Assembly: GCA_934446455.1 (NCBI GenBank)
Contig: CAKSEE010000017.1
Span: 1 to 49,286, forward strand
DNA: 49,286 bases
Reading direction: 5' to 3'
Source of the DNA: an uncultured Oscillospiraceae bacterium
Lineage (GTDB): Bacteria; Bacillota; Clostridia; Oscillospirales; Ruminococcaceae
Each line of letters opens with the position of its first letter. The first letter of the stretch is position 1. The translations under genes and the position numbers were made by a program. This document shows, piece by piece, positions 25,071-33,482 of the stretch. The notes under the pieces are model-generated. The model searched no databases. It saw only the letters and a list, made by a program, of their open reading frames with translations, and was not told the origin of the DNA.

Positions 25071-25745
25071 ATGAGATATGAAATCAAGGGCGAGCCGCTG
25101 CCCGTAGTTATTTGCTACCTTAACGGCGGAGAAAAGGTTATGTGTGAAAAGGGCGCTATGTCCTGGATGACACCCAACATGAAGATGGAAACCGGCACCG
25201 GCGGTATCGGTAAGGCATTCAGCAAGATGTTCTCGGGCGAGTCTATTTTCCACAATACATATGAGGCACAGGGCGGCGACGGAATGATCGCTTTCGCTTC
25301 CAGCTTCCCCGGTTCTATTCTCGCTTTTGACATCTCTCAGGGCGAAATGATTGTACAGAAAGGCGGCTACCTTGCTTCCGAGCCGGGCGTTGAGTTCTCC
25401 ATCGCGTTCCAGAAGAAGCTTGGCGCAGGTTTCTTCGGCGGCGAGGGCTTCATCATGCAGCGCCTTTCGGGCAAGGGCATGGCTTTCGTTGAAATCGACG
25501 GCTATGTTGTAGAGTACAACCTTGAGGCAGGTCAGCAGATGGTTATCGACACCGGCTACCTTGCAGCAATGTCCGGCACCTGCACGATGGATATTCAGAC
25601 GGTTAAGGGCATAGGCAACGCTCTCTTCGGCGGCGAGGGTCTGTTCAACACGGTTGTTACGGGTCCCGGCAAGATTTATCTTCAGACAATGCCTATTAGC
25701 AATGTTGCAGGCGCTATTTCGCCGTTCATTTCTTCGAGCAACTGA
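25071..25745 (+). CDS. AIM24/TIGR00266-family protein
   Basis: This 224-aa protein is built of repeated glycine-rich beta-strand segments typical of the AIM24 (DUF124) family. Three similar blocks recur: GKAFSKMFSGESIFHNTYEA, LGAGFFGGEGFIMQRLSGKG and IGNALFGGEGLFNTVVTGPG. It also has VCEKGAMSWMTPNMKME-like and DTGYLAAM segments. Family members are widespread in bacteria, but their biochemical role is not settled. A TTG 18 bases upstream is in frame; the ATG at 25071 with GGAGGGT upstream is preferred. The gene is monocistronic with a perfect promoter and a strong terminator. Confidence 0.92.
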   Translation: MRYEIKGEPLPVVICYLNGGEKVMCEKGAMSWMTPNMKMETGTGGIGKAFSKMFSGESIFHNTYEAQGGDGMIAFASSFPGSILAFDISQGEMIVQKGGYLASEPGVEFSIAFQKKLGAGFFGGEGFIMQRLSGKGMAFVEIDGYVVEYNLEAGQQMVIDTGYLAAMSGTCTMDIQTVKGIGNALFGGEGLFNTVVTGPGKIYLQTMPISNVAGAISPFISSSN

Positions 25746-25757
25746 TTTTTACACGCA

Positions 25758-25793
25758 ATATCGTCCCCGTAGTTCTGTAACTGCGGGGATATT
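25758..25793 (+). terminator. Terminator after the AIM24 gene
   Basis: A stem of about 14 bp (ATATCGTCCCCGTAGTT with AACTGCGGGGATAT, imperfect), a four-base loop, then TTATTTTT. Confidence 0.8.
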
Positions 25794-25847
25794 TATTTTT
25801 GAAATATGCGCTATTCTTAAAAAATAATTACAATTTTGTAACAGATA

Positions 25848-25876
25848 TTGACAAAAAGCAATACAGATGGTACAAT
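25848..25876 (+). promoter_or_regulatory. Sigma-A promoter of the ABC/surface-protein operon
   Basis: TTGACA (25848-25853), 17-bp spacer, TACAAT (25871-25876). The leader to the TTG start is about 145 nt and contains a hairpin near 25932-25958 (TCCGAAA paired with TTTTCGGGA). Confidence 0.8.
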
Positions 25877-26025
25877 AAACTTGTAATAAAAGTGCTGCGT
25901 TTCGGGTCGGAAGCATTTTCAGAAATTATTTCCGAAAGTGTGCAACTTTTCGGGACGTTAAGCGGTTATATATTATAGAGAATGATAACGGGGGATACCC
26001 GTCACACAGACAGGAGGGGAAATTT

Positions 26026-26754
26026 TTGGCAGACAACCCTGAGAAAAAAAGGGTCATGATAAAGGTGCGGAATCTGCGCAAGGAATACCGCCTTGACGAC
26101 GATACCGTCGTTGCGCTCAAAAGGATAAATCTTGACATAATGCAGGGCGAGATATGCTGCATATTCGGCACGTCGGGTTCAGGTAAGTCAACGCTGCTAA
26201 ACCAGCTTGCGGGGCTTGAAAAGCCCACGTTCGGCGACGTGTGGATACGCGGCAGGGCAATAACGCAGATGAACGAGAACGAGCTTGCTGCGTTCCGCCA
26301 GAAGCACATCGGCTTTGTGTTCCAGTCCTACAATCTGCTGCCCTTTATGACGGCAACGGAGAACGTTGCAATGCCGCTGATGTTCAGGGGCGAAAGCAAG
26401 CGCCTGCGAACGCGCAAGGCTGTCGCTATTCTGAAAAAGGTGGGGCTTGCAAACAGGCTGAAGCATTATCCGAGGCAGATGTCAGGCGGTCAGCAGCAGC
26501 GTGTGGGTATCGCACGAGCGTTTGTGGCGCTGCCCGATGTGGTTTTCGCCGATGAGCCGACAGGAAACCTTGACTCTAAGACGACAATTGAAGTAATGGA
26601 CATGATAAAGTCCTTTGCAAGGCATTTCAACCTTACGATAGTGCTTGTAACGCACGACCCCGAGCTTGCACAGTACGCCGACAGAATAGTGACTCTGGTC
26701 GATGGCAAAATAGTAAAAGACACAAAAGGAGAACAAGATGAACAAGCTGTATAA
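26026..26754 (+). CDS. ABC transporter ATP-binding protein (MacB/LolD/FtsE type)
   Basis: This 242-aa ATPase has Walker A GTSGSGKSTLL (about 48-58), Q-loop FVFQSYNLLPFMTATENV, signature MSGGQQQRVGIARA, Walker B VVFADEPTGNLDS and switch His in VTHDPELAQYADR. The sequence is characteristic of the MacB/LolD subgroup that drives permeases with large extracytoplasmic loops. Translation very probably starts at a TTG codon (26026), because the strong AGGAGGGG site lies at ideal distance. The first ATG, ten codons in, has no such site. Its 3' end overlaps the start of the surface-protein gene by 17 bases, and the permease follows, so the three form one unit. Confidence 0.93.
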   Translation: MADNPEKKRVMIKVRNLRKEYRLDDDTVVALKRINLDIMQGEICCIFGTSGSGKSTLLNQLAGLEKPTFGDVWIRGRAITQMNENELAAFRQKHIGFVFQSYNLLPFMTATENVAMPLMFRGESKRLRTRKAVAILKKVGLANRLKHYPRQMSGGQQQRVGIARAFVALPDVVFADEPTGNLDSKTTIEVMDMIKSFARHFNLTIVLVTHDPELAQYADRIVTLVDGKIVKDTKGEQDEQAV

Positions 26755-29641
26755 GGCTGCCGCAGCACTGCTGCTGAGCGCCGCCCTCACAGTACCGCAG
26801 GGCTTTGCAATAAACGCATATGCGGAAACAACGCAGACGACCGAAACGGGCAACAATCAGTCGCAGTCAAAACCCGTGGTTATAAACTACTACCTTACCG
26901 ACAGCAAGGGTAAGGAGCTTACCTCCGTCAGAAAGAATGCGAATTTCAATATCCGCATAGTTATCCGCGACCTTGCGATAAAGACCAAGGATATAAGCGG
27001 TTCGGGTGATATCGACTTTATAAAGACGCTTGACACGTTCAAGGGCGAGGTGTCCAAGGTGGAGATAACCTCCGCGGCAGACGCGCTTCTTACATATGCT
27101 GTTGAGCTTAAGGAATGCAAGTGGACGGGCGACAGCAACTCGTTCGGTTTTATGACAGGCTATCTGTCCAAGGGCAGCGATTACACCGATCTTTCTGTTG
27201 TTGTGCGCGAGTGCAGCGATTCCTCGGGTTCTTCAGATCCTGTTGACGATAACGTGGCAGAGCCCGCCTTCATCGTGAAGCCCAAGACAGACAACCTTGT
27301 TATTAAGGCGGGTGAATCCGGAAAGTTTGAGCTGACGATAAAGAACCTCGGCTCCACAACTGCAGAGAGAACCCTTATCCAGATAGTTCCCCCCGAGGAT
27401 ATCATGGTGACAGAGAGCACCGCCTCGCAGGAAGTAAGCTACATAACCTCGGGCGAAACCAAGACGATAGAGGTAGGGTATAAGGCGCTTGACAAAATCA
27501 ACTCCTCAAAGCAGAACTTTACGGTAAACCTTACATACTTCTACGAGGTCGGCATGAACGAGGTCAAGGGCAGCTCTACGGCTTCTTTCAGCGTGGCTTC
27601 CGAAATTTCTACGGTGGAAAAGGTTTACCCCGTTGTAATGTCCGAGTTCAGCCTTTCTGAAAAGGAGCTCACTCCCGATACCGATTACGAGGGCTACATC
27701 ACCCTTAAGAACATTGGTACGGCTGACATGAAGGGCATTTTCGTAAACCTCACCGATGGCGACAGCTTTATCCTGACCGGCGGCACAAGCTTCTGCTACA
27801 TCTCAGAGCTCGCCCAGGGCAAGAGCGTCAAGGTTCCCGTAAAGCTCAGGACGCTCTCAGAGATAAGCTCCATAAAGCTCTCTCTCGGCATGAACGTAAA
27901 GTACACCTATATCATGGGCAGCGACGAGCTTGAGGGCAGCAACGAAAACACCTTTACAATGTTCGCTCCGATAAGCCAGGGCACTGCGCCGCGCCCCGTG
28001 CTTACGCTCGGCACGCTTGACGAGCCCATTTCGGGCGGCCACAAGTACCGCTACAACATTACCGTTGAGAACAAGGGCGACCTTGCAATGGAGAATGTAA
28101 ACCTCACCATTAAGAGCAGCGATGGCATTATCATTGCAGAGGGCAGCGACACGGCATTCATTGAGAAGCTCGCCGCGGGCAAGAAAAAAATCATTCCCGT
28201 TGTATTCCGTACACAGGCGGAGCTTTCTTCGGCTATACAGTATTTCAGCGTAAATCTCGACTACTCGTTCACCGCTTCGGGAAAGAAACAGACCGTTCAG
28301 GACGAGCGTACGCTCTCCCTTGACGCAAAGATTTCCTCCGCGCCGTCGCTCAGGATAACGGGACAGCGCCTTGATGAGGCGATAAAGCCCAACGCCGAGT
28401 ACGATTACATTGTAACCATACATAACTACGGCGATATTTCTGTAAGGGACCTCAAAATCGACTTTACCTCCAGCGAATCGCTCTACTTTCTTAACGGTAC
28501 GGAGTTCGCGCAGGTTGAGCGCATCCGCCCGGGCGAAAGCGCTGACGTTACCGTAAGATTCAAGACGACTGAGAACATTTCCTCGCTCAAGCAGAGCATA
28601 TCTGCGGCGATGAAGTTTGTTTACGGCACGACCGCAGCCGCGCAGAAGGGCGAGGCGGAGTCCGCCGTTACGCTTATTGCAGCAGGCGCTGACAGCTCCG
28701 CTGCGGACGCTGCGCCCAATATTATTATCGGAAACTACGATATCGGCGCCGACCAGATTCCCGCAGGCGAGGTATTCGACCTTGCATTCGACCTGTACAA
28801 CACAAGTTCTGAAAAAAAGGTAGAGAACCTTGTAATCACAGTCGACGCTTCGGGCTCGCTGAGCATTTACGGCGGCGGCAACACCTACTTCTATAACGAG
28901 CTTGGCGCGGCGGCATCTCTCAACGAGGTCGTAAAGCTTCGTGCGCTCCCCACGGCTGAAACGGGCACAAGCTCCGTTACAATAAGCTTCAAATACGACT
29001 ATATGGACGGCAGTCAGCGCAACACTCAGACCACCGGCCAGACGATTTACATTCCCGTATATCAGCCCGACAAAATGTCCTTTGACGTAAGCGTACCGAC
29101 TTATTCCGTATATGCGGGCAACGAGGTTTACATCACCACAAGCTACCTCAACAAGGGCAGAAGCGACATCGCTAATGTAAAGGCTGAGCTTGTGGGCGAC
29201 GTAGGCGCGCTGTCCACCTCCAAGGTAATAGGCAACATTGCGCCCGGCGGCAACGGCACGTTCGACTTTATCGTAACGCCTTATATGGCGGGCGAGTGCT
29301 CGTTTACAATAAAGATAACCTATGAGGACGCAATGCTCAACGAGGTTGTAAAGGAGCTTCCCGTTTCCTTTATGGTAGAGGAGATGTCTTACCCCGACCC
29401 CGGCTCATGGGATATGCCGATAACAAGCGACGTTGACGGAGAAGCAGGCAGCTTCCCGTGGTGGATAATATGGGTAGGCGCAGGCGTTATCGTTGTGGGT
29501 GGCGTTATAACCATAATCTGCGTTGTTAAACGCAAGAAGAAAAAGAGCAAGAAGCTTACAGCGGACGACATAGACTGGGAAGACGACCTCGACGACGTTC
29601 TGACCGATAAGAACGACAAGAACGATACGACAAAGGTCTGA
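26738..29641 (+). CDS. 967-aa cell-surface protein with tandem CARDB-like repeats and C-terminal anchor
   Basis: A signal peptide (about 1-29) is followed by an N-terminal domain to about residue 165. About six tandem immunoglobulin-like (CARDB/COG1361-like) units of roughly 110-125 residues follow. Each ends with a related segment, for example INSSKQNFTVNLTYFYEV, ISSIKLSLGMNVKYTY, LSSAIQYFSVNLDYSF and ISSLKQSISAAMKFVYG. A transmembrane helix (about 907-930) leads to a KRKKKKSKK stop-transfer and an acidic cytoplasmic tail rich in Asp. The gene is sandwiched between an ABC ATPase (17-base overlap) and its permease (15-base gap). A role as extracytoplasmic adaptor or substrate-handling subunit of that transporter is inferred. 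No enzymatic motif is seen. Confidence 0.8.
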   Translation: MNKLYKAAAALLLSAALTVPQGFAINAYAETTQTTETGNNQSQSKPVVINYYLTDSKGKELTSVRKNANFNIRIVIRDLAIKTKDISGSGDIDFIKTLDTFKGEVSKVEITSAADALLTYAVELKECKWTGDSNSFGFMTGYLSKGSDYTDLSVVVRECSDSSGSSDPVDDNVAEPAFIVKPKTDNLVIKAGESGKFELTIKNLGSTTAERTLIQIVPPEDIMVTESTASQEVSYITSGETKTIEVGYKALDKINSSKQNFTVNLTYFYEVGMNEVKGSSTASFSVASEISTVEKVYPVVMSEFSLSEKELTPDTDYEGYITLKNIGTADMKGIFVNLTDGDSFILTGGTSFCYISELAQGKSVKVPVKLRTLSEISSIKLSLGMNVKYTYIMGSDELEGSNENTFTMFAPISQGTAPRPVLTLGTLDEPISGGHKYRYNITVENKGDLAMENVNLTIKSSDGIIIAEGSDTAFIEKLAAGKKKIIPVVFRTQAELSSAIQYFSVNLDYSFTASGKKQTVQDERTLSLDAKISSAPSLRITGQRLDEAIKPNAEYDYIVTIHNYGDISVRDLKIDFTSSESLYFLNGTEFAQVERIRPGESADVTVRFKTTENISSLKQSISAAMKFVYGTTAAAQKGEAESAVTLIAAGADSSAADAAPNIIIGNYDIGADQIPAGEVFDLAFDLYNTSSEKKVENLVITVDASGSLSIYGGGNTYFYNELGAAASLNEVVKLRALPTAETGTSSVTISFKYDYMDGSQRNTQTTGQTIYIPVYQPDKMSFDVSVPTYSVYAGNEVYITTSYLNKGRSDIANVKAELVGDVGALSTSKVIGNIAPGGNGTFDFIVTPYMAGECSFTIKITYEDAMLNEVVKELPVSFMVEEMSYPDPGSWDMPITSDVDGEAGSFPWWIIWVGAGVIVVGGVITIICVVKRKKKKSKKLTADDIDWEDDLDDVLTDKNDKNDTTKV

Positions 29642-29656
29642 CCCGAAGGGCATGGT

Positions 29657-31051
29657 ATGAAACTTAACGACATAATAAAAATATGCCTGCAAAATCTGCT
29701 GCGGCGAAAAAGCCGAACGGTGCTTACCGTTCTCGGCGTTGTCGTAGGCTGCTGCGCTATTGTCACGATGCTTTCGATAGGCATAGGCGTGCAGAATTCG
29801 CAGCAGATTATGCTGGAGGGCATGGGCGACCTTACGCTTATTGAGGTCTACGGCAACGGCGAAAAGGCCAAGCTCAACGATGATGCGATACGAAAGTTCC
29901 AGAATATCCCCAAAGTGGACGTTGCGCTTGGCAAAACAAGCCTTGACAATATCGGCTTCAACATTTATGCGGGCGACAACGACCGCTATCAGATAAACTG
30001 GGCGAGCATTGTCGGCATAAATCAGGACGCGCTTGAAAAGTTCGGCTTTGAGCTTATCGAGGGTTCATTCCCGAAGGAGAAATATCAGGTGCTTGCGGGT
30101 CAGTACGCGGCGTACAGCTTTCGTGACTCGCAGCGCCCCGACGGGCAGAATATGATAGACCTGTGGGAATACAGATACCAGTATAACCCCGATACGGGCA
30201 ATTACGAGTACAATGAAAACCCCGATAATCTTCCCGACCCGTATGTGAAACTCTGCGGCTCGAAGATTAAAATGGAGTATTATAGCTACGAGGACTACGA
30301 CAAGAAGTACACGCAAGAGTTTACCGTAACGGGCGTTGTAAAACAGGACTACAACAAGGACTACGCCACGGGCGAGGGCTTCATATTCCTCACGACCGAC
30401 CTTCAGGCGCTTACAAAGACGATTTACCCCCAGAGCAACAAGGAGCAGACCTACAGCCAGATTTATGTAAAGGCAATGAACATCTCCGACGTTGCGGAAA
30501 TTGAAACCGAGATAAAGAAGCTCGGCTACAGCACCTACTCCATGGAGAGCATACGCGAGCCGCTTGAAAAGGAAGCGCGCCAGCAGCAGATGATGCTTGG
30601 CGGACTCGGTGCGGTGTCGCTTTTCGTTGCAGCGCTTGGCATTACAAACACGATGATAATGTCTATTTCCGAGCGCACACGCGAAATAGGCGTTATGAAA
30701 GCGCTTGGCTGCTATCTTGGGAATATCCGCACAATGTTCCTTATGGAGGCGGGCTTCATCGGTTTTATCGGCGGTATCATCGGCGCGGGAATAAGCTTCC
30801 TTATAGCGCTGATTATCAACCTTGTTTCAAAGGGTGTGGAAATAGCGGGTGTAAAGGAGTTCTTTGCGCTTTTCGCGCCCGCGAATATAGCGATGGTAAT
30901 GGATCCTGCAAACAGCCCGGTATCTATTGTACCGCTCTGGCTGGCAGGATTTGCGATACTGTTCTCAATAGCCATAGGTCTGGGTTCAGGCTTCTATCCT
31001 GCGAACAAGGCAGTTCATATTTCCGCGCTTGAAGCTATAAAGCGCGAGTGA
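29657..31051 (+). CDS. ABC transporter permease, MacB/FtsX family
   Basis: This 464-aa membrane protein has the MacB layout. A cytoplasmic N terminus (NLLRRKSRTVLTVLGVVVGCCAIV) leads into TM1 (about 20-43), followed by a large extracytoplasmic domain of about 250 residues. Three C-terminal helices follow (about 308-330, 352-385 and 425-450), carrying the FtsX-like signature SISERTREIGVMKALG and ending FYPANKAVHISALEAIKRE. MacB-like permeases do not pump across the membrane core but transmit ATPase motion to the outside. It is the last gene of the three-gene operon and is followed by a strong terminator. Confidence 0.93.
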   Translation: MKLNDIIKICLQNLLRRKSRTVLTVLGVVVGCCAIVTMLSIGIGVQNSQQIMLEGMGDLTLIEVYGNGEKAKLNDDAIRKFQNIPKVDVALGKTSLDNIGFNIYAGDNDRYQINWASIVGINQDALEKFGFELIEGSFPKEKYQVLAGQYAAYSFRDSQRPDGQNMIDLWEYRYQYNPDTGNYEYNENPDNLPDPYVKLCGSKIKMEYYSYEDYDKKYTQEFTVTGVVKQDYNKDYATGEGFIFLTTDLQALTKTIYPQSNKEQTYSQIYVKAMNISDVAEIETEIKKLGYSTYSMESIREPLEKEARQQQMMLGGLGAVSLFVAALGITNTMIMSISERTREIGVMKALGCYLGNIRTMFLMEAGFIGFIGGIIGAGISFLIALIINLVSKGVEIAGVKEFFALFAPANIAMVMDPANSPVSIVPLWLAGFAILFSIAIGLGSGFYPANKAVHISALEAIKRE

Positions 31052-31075
31052 TTTTGGCTAATTGCTCCAAAAGTT

Positions 31076-31113
31076 TTTCGGCATAATGTCCGCAAGTCGG
31101 CATTATGCCGAAA
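31076..31113 (+). terminator. Terminator after the ABC permease gene
   Basis: A perfect 13-bp stem (31076-31088 with 31101-31113) with a twelve-base loop, preceded by a T run and followed by TTGTATTATGG. Confidence 0.75.
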
Positions 31114-31141
31114 TTGTATTATGGCTATGCAAATTAAGCAT

Positions 31142-31170
31142 TTTACATCAGCGGCAAGTGGTGCTATAAT
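31142..31170 (+). promoter_or_regulatory. Sigma-A promoter of the alcohol dehydrogenase gene
   Basis: TTTACA (31142-31147), 17-bp spacer, TATAAT (31165-31170). The transcript would have a leader of about 115 nt. Confidence 0.75.
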
Positions 31171-31177
31171 ATAAATG

Positions 31178-31240
31178 AGCTCAGAAAGAGCAGGACATAA
31201 GCGCAGATGAAAGGGTGCGTCCCCGCAACTCTGTGCGGTT
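31178..31240 (+). other. Structured 5' leader RNA of the alcohol dehydrogenase gene
   Basis: A small hairpin GCTC-AGAAA-GAGC is followed by a compact fold. GCGCAGA pairs with TCTGTGC (7 bp), enclosing an internal loop TGAAAGG and an inner stem GTGCG/CGCAAC with loop TCCC. The sequence does not match any riboswitch class I know, and no T-tract terminator is associated. A translational or redox-linked control role is speculative. Confidence 0.4.
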
Positions 31241-31293
31241 CTTAAATTCCTTATACAAAACATTTTTCGGACATATTCCGGGAGGAAAACAAA

Positions 31294-32511
31294 ATGGCTA
31301 GATTTACATTACCGAGAGATCTGTATCACGGAAAAGGCTCGCTTGAAATGCTTAAGACCCTTAAGGGCAAAAAGGCAGTCATCGTTGTCGGCGGTGGCGC
31401 AATGAAGAGAAACGGCTTCCTTCAGAGAGCTGAGGATTACCTCAAGCAGGCAGGCATGGAAGTATCTCTTATTGAGGGCGTTGAGCCTGACCCGTCCGTT
31501 ACCACCGTTATGAACGGCGCTGCAAAGATGCTTGAATTCCAGCCTGACTGGATAGTTGCAATGGGCGGCGGTTCTCCTATTGACGCTGCAAAGGCAATGT
31601 GGATTAAGTACGAGTATCCCGACTGCACATTCGAGGATATGTGCAAGGTATTCGGTATCCCCGAGCTTCGCCATAAGGCTCACTTCTGTGCTATTCCGTC
31701 AACTTCCGGTACGGCTACCGAGGTTACTGCGTTCTCCATTATTACCGATTACGACAAGGGCATAAAGTACCCGATTGCTGACTTTGAGATAACACCCGAC
31801 GTTGCAATTGTTGACTCCGACCTTGCAGAAACAATGCCCCAGAAACTCACCGCTCACACCGGTATGGACGCTATGACTCACGCAATTGAGGCGTACGTTT
31901 CCACCGCTAACTGCGATTACACCGACCCGCTCGCTATCCACGCGATCGAGATGATAATGAAGGATCTTATCCCGTCCTACGGCGGCGATATGGAAGCGCG
32001 TGCAAGAATGCATAATGCACAGTGCCTTGCAGGTATGGCGTTCTCCAACGCGCTGCTTGGTATCGTTCATTCCATGGCGCACAAGACGGGCGCTGCTTTC
32101 GCAGATTACGGCGCGCATATCATTCACGGCGCTGCAAACGCTATGTACCTGCCTAAGGTAATCGCGTTCAATGCAAAGGATCCCACCGCAAAGAAGCGCT
32201 ACGGCGTAATTGCGGACTATATGCACCTCGGCGGGTCTAACGACGATGAGAAGGTAGCTCTCCTTATCAAGTATCTCAGAAATATGAACGACGAGCTGAA
32301 AATCCCGCACTGCATAAAGCATTACGGCGCAGACAGCTATCCCTGCGAGCAGGGCTTTGTTCCCGAGGAAGTATTCCTTGAAAGACTGCCCGAGATCGCA
32401 AAGAACGCTATCGCTGACGCCTGCACGGGTTCCAACCCCCGCCAGCCCAGCCAGGAAGAAATGGAAAAACTGCTTAAGTGCTGCTACTACGACACCGAAG
32501 TGGATTTCTGA
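31294..32511 (+). CDS. Iron-containing alcohol dehydrogenase
   Basis: This 405-aa type III (Fe-dependent) alcohol dehydrogenase reduces aldehydes to alcohols with NAD(P)H during fermentation. The nucleotide-binding region has VVGGGAMKRNGF and AMGGGSPIDAAKAMW. PSTSGTATEVTAFSII is the family signature. The metal-binding region includes DAMTHAIEAYVS, IVHSMAHKTGA and HGAANAMYLP. The length is in the usual 380-410 range. The start ATG follows CGGGAGGAAAAC. It has its own promoter and a structured leader. The downstream nfnAB pair, also a redox module, makes a shared role in electron balance plausible. Confidence 0.94.
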   Translation: MARFTLPRDLYHGKGSLEMLKTLKGKKAVIVVGGGAMKRNGFLQRAEDYLKQAGMEVSLIEGVEPDPSVTTVMNGAAKMLEFQPDWIVAMGGGSPIDAAKAMWIKYEYPDCTFEDMCKVFGIPELRHKAHFCAIPSTSGTATEVTAFSIITDYDKGIKYPIADFEITPDVAIVDSDLAETMPQKLTAHTGMDAMTHAIEAYVSTANCDYTDPLAIHAIEMIMKDLIPSYGGDMEARARMHNAQCLAGMAFSNALLGIVHSMAHKTGAAFADYGAHIIHGAANAMYLPKVIAFNAKDPTAKKRYGVIADYMHLGGSNDDEKVALLIKYLRNMNDELKIPHCIKHYGADSYPCEQGFVPEEVFLERLPEIAKNAIADACTGSNPRQPSQEEMEKLLKCCYYDTEVDF

Positions 32512-32532
32512 TTTCCACGGCAGAATACCGCA

Positions 32533-32560
32533 TTGTAATGCGGTTCTGACACATTAAAAT
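32533..32560 (+). promoter_or_regulatory. Possible promoter of nfnAB
   Basis: TTGTAA (32533-32538), 16-bp spacer, TAAAAT (32555-32560). It is moderate in strength. The transcript would start almost directly at the terminator-like hairpin at 32570. Confidence 0.4.
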
Positions 32561-32569
32561 CACGAAAAT

Positions 32570-32613
32570 ACTGTTTGGGTTTCTCGCAAAAAAAGAAGCC
32601 CGGACAGTTTTTT
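32570..32613 (+). terminator. Terminator or attenuator ahead of nfnA
   Basis: A 15-bp stem (32570-32584 with 32594-32608, G-T pairs included), an A-rich loop and a TTTTTT tract. It lies only about 25 bases upstream of the nfnA start, after a possible weak promoter. Confidence 0.75.
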
Positions 32614-32638
32614 CGGTTTATTTACAAGGAGAAAAAGT

Positions 32639-33481
32639 ATGTTCAAGATTGTTACAAAAAGGGTACTTAATCCCACCGTAACGCTTATGGAGGTTGACGC
32701 TCCGCTTATCGCCGCAAAGGCAGAGCCGGGTCAGTTCATTATCCTGCGCGTTGACGAAAACGGCGAGCGCATTCCGCTTACTGTCGCTGATTTTGACCGC
32801 GAAAAGGGCACTGTCACTATCATATTCCAGATAGTCGGTGCAACGACAGAGAAGCTCAACCACCTTGAGCAGGGCGAGTATATCCACGACTTCGTTGGTC
32901 CCCTCGGCGTACCGAGCCACACGGAGGGTCTGAAGAAGGTAGCCGTAGTAGGCGGCGGTGTTGGCTGCGCTATTGCATATCCTATCGCAAAGAAGCTCCA
33001 CGGGCTTGGCTGCGAGGTGCATTCTATAGTTGGTTTCAGAAACAAGGATCTTGTTATCCTTGAGGACGAGTTCAACGCGGTGTCCGACGTTATGAAGATA
33101 ATGACTGACGACGGCAGCCATGGCGAAAAGGGTCTTGTTACAAACGCACTTGACGAACTTATCAAGGCTGGCAATCAGTACGACGAGGTTATCGCCATCG
33201 GTCCGCTTGTTATGATGAAATTCGTGTGCAAGCTCACCAAGGAATACGGCATAAAGACCGTTGTTTCCATGAACCCGATAATGATAGACGGCACGGGAAT
33301 GTGCGGTGGCTGCCGCCTTACCGTTGGCGGAGAAACCAAATTTGCGTGTGTTGACGGTCCCGATTTCGACGGACACCTTGTTGATTTTGACGAGGCAATG
33401 GAGCGCGGCACGATGTACAAGGAATTTGAAGCACACAAGCGCGAGGAAGTATGCAATCTCTTCGCCAAGGAGGTAAAGTGA
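32639..33481 (+). CDS. nfnA: Ferredoxin:NADP+ oxidoreductase subunit alpha (NfnA/SudB type)
   Basis: This 280-aa FAD/NAD-binding flavoprotein belongs to the NfnA/dihydroorotate-dehydrogenase electron-transfer-subunit group. The FAD domain (about 1-95) has ERIPLTVADF and GPLGVPS. The NAD domain has VVGGGVGCAIAYPIAKKL and VIAIGPLVMMKF. A C-terminal [2Fe-2S] motif, MCGGCRLTVGGETKFACVDGP, supplies four cysteines. Together with NfnB it forms the electron-bifurcating NADH-dependent reduced ferredoxin:NADP+ oxidoreductase in the cytoplasm. The ATG follows AAGGAGAAAAAG. One base separates it from nfnB. Confidence 0.92.
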   Translation: MFKIVTKRVLNPTVTLMEVDAPLIAAKAEPGQFIILRVDENGERIPLTVADFDREKGTVTIIFQIVGATTEKLNHLEQGEYIHDFVGPLGVPSHTEGLKKVAVVGGGVGCAIAYPIAKKLHGLGCEVHSIVGFRNKDLVILEDEFNAVSDVMKIMTDDGSHGEKGLVTNALDELIKAGNQYDEVIAIGPLVMMKFVCKLTKEYGIKTVVSMNPIMIDGTGMCGGCRLTVGGETKFACVDGPDFDGHLVDFDEAMERGTMYKEFEAHKREEVCNLFAKEVK

Positions 33482-33482
33482 T

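Noticed and set aside
31178..31240. Known riboswitch upstream of the alcohol dehydrogenase
   Set aside because: Compared by eye with the conserved cores of THF, ykkC/guanidine, fluoride, ZTP, NAD and cobalamin classes; none matched, so only an unnamed structured leader is reported.
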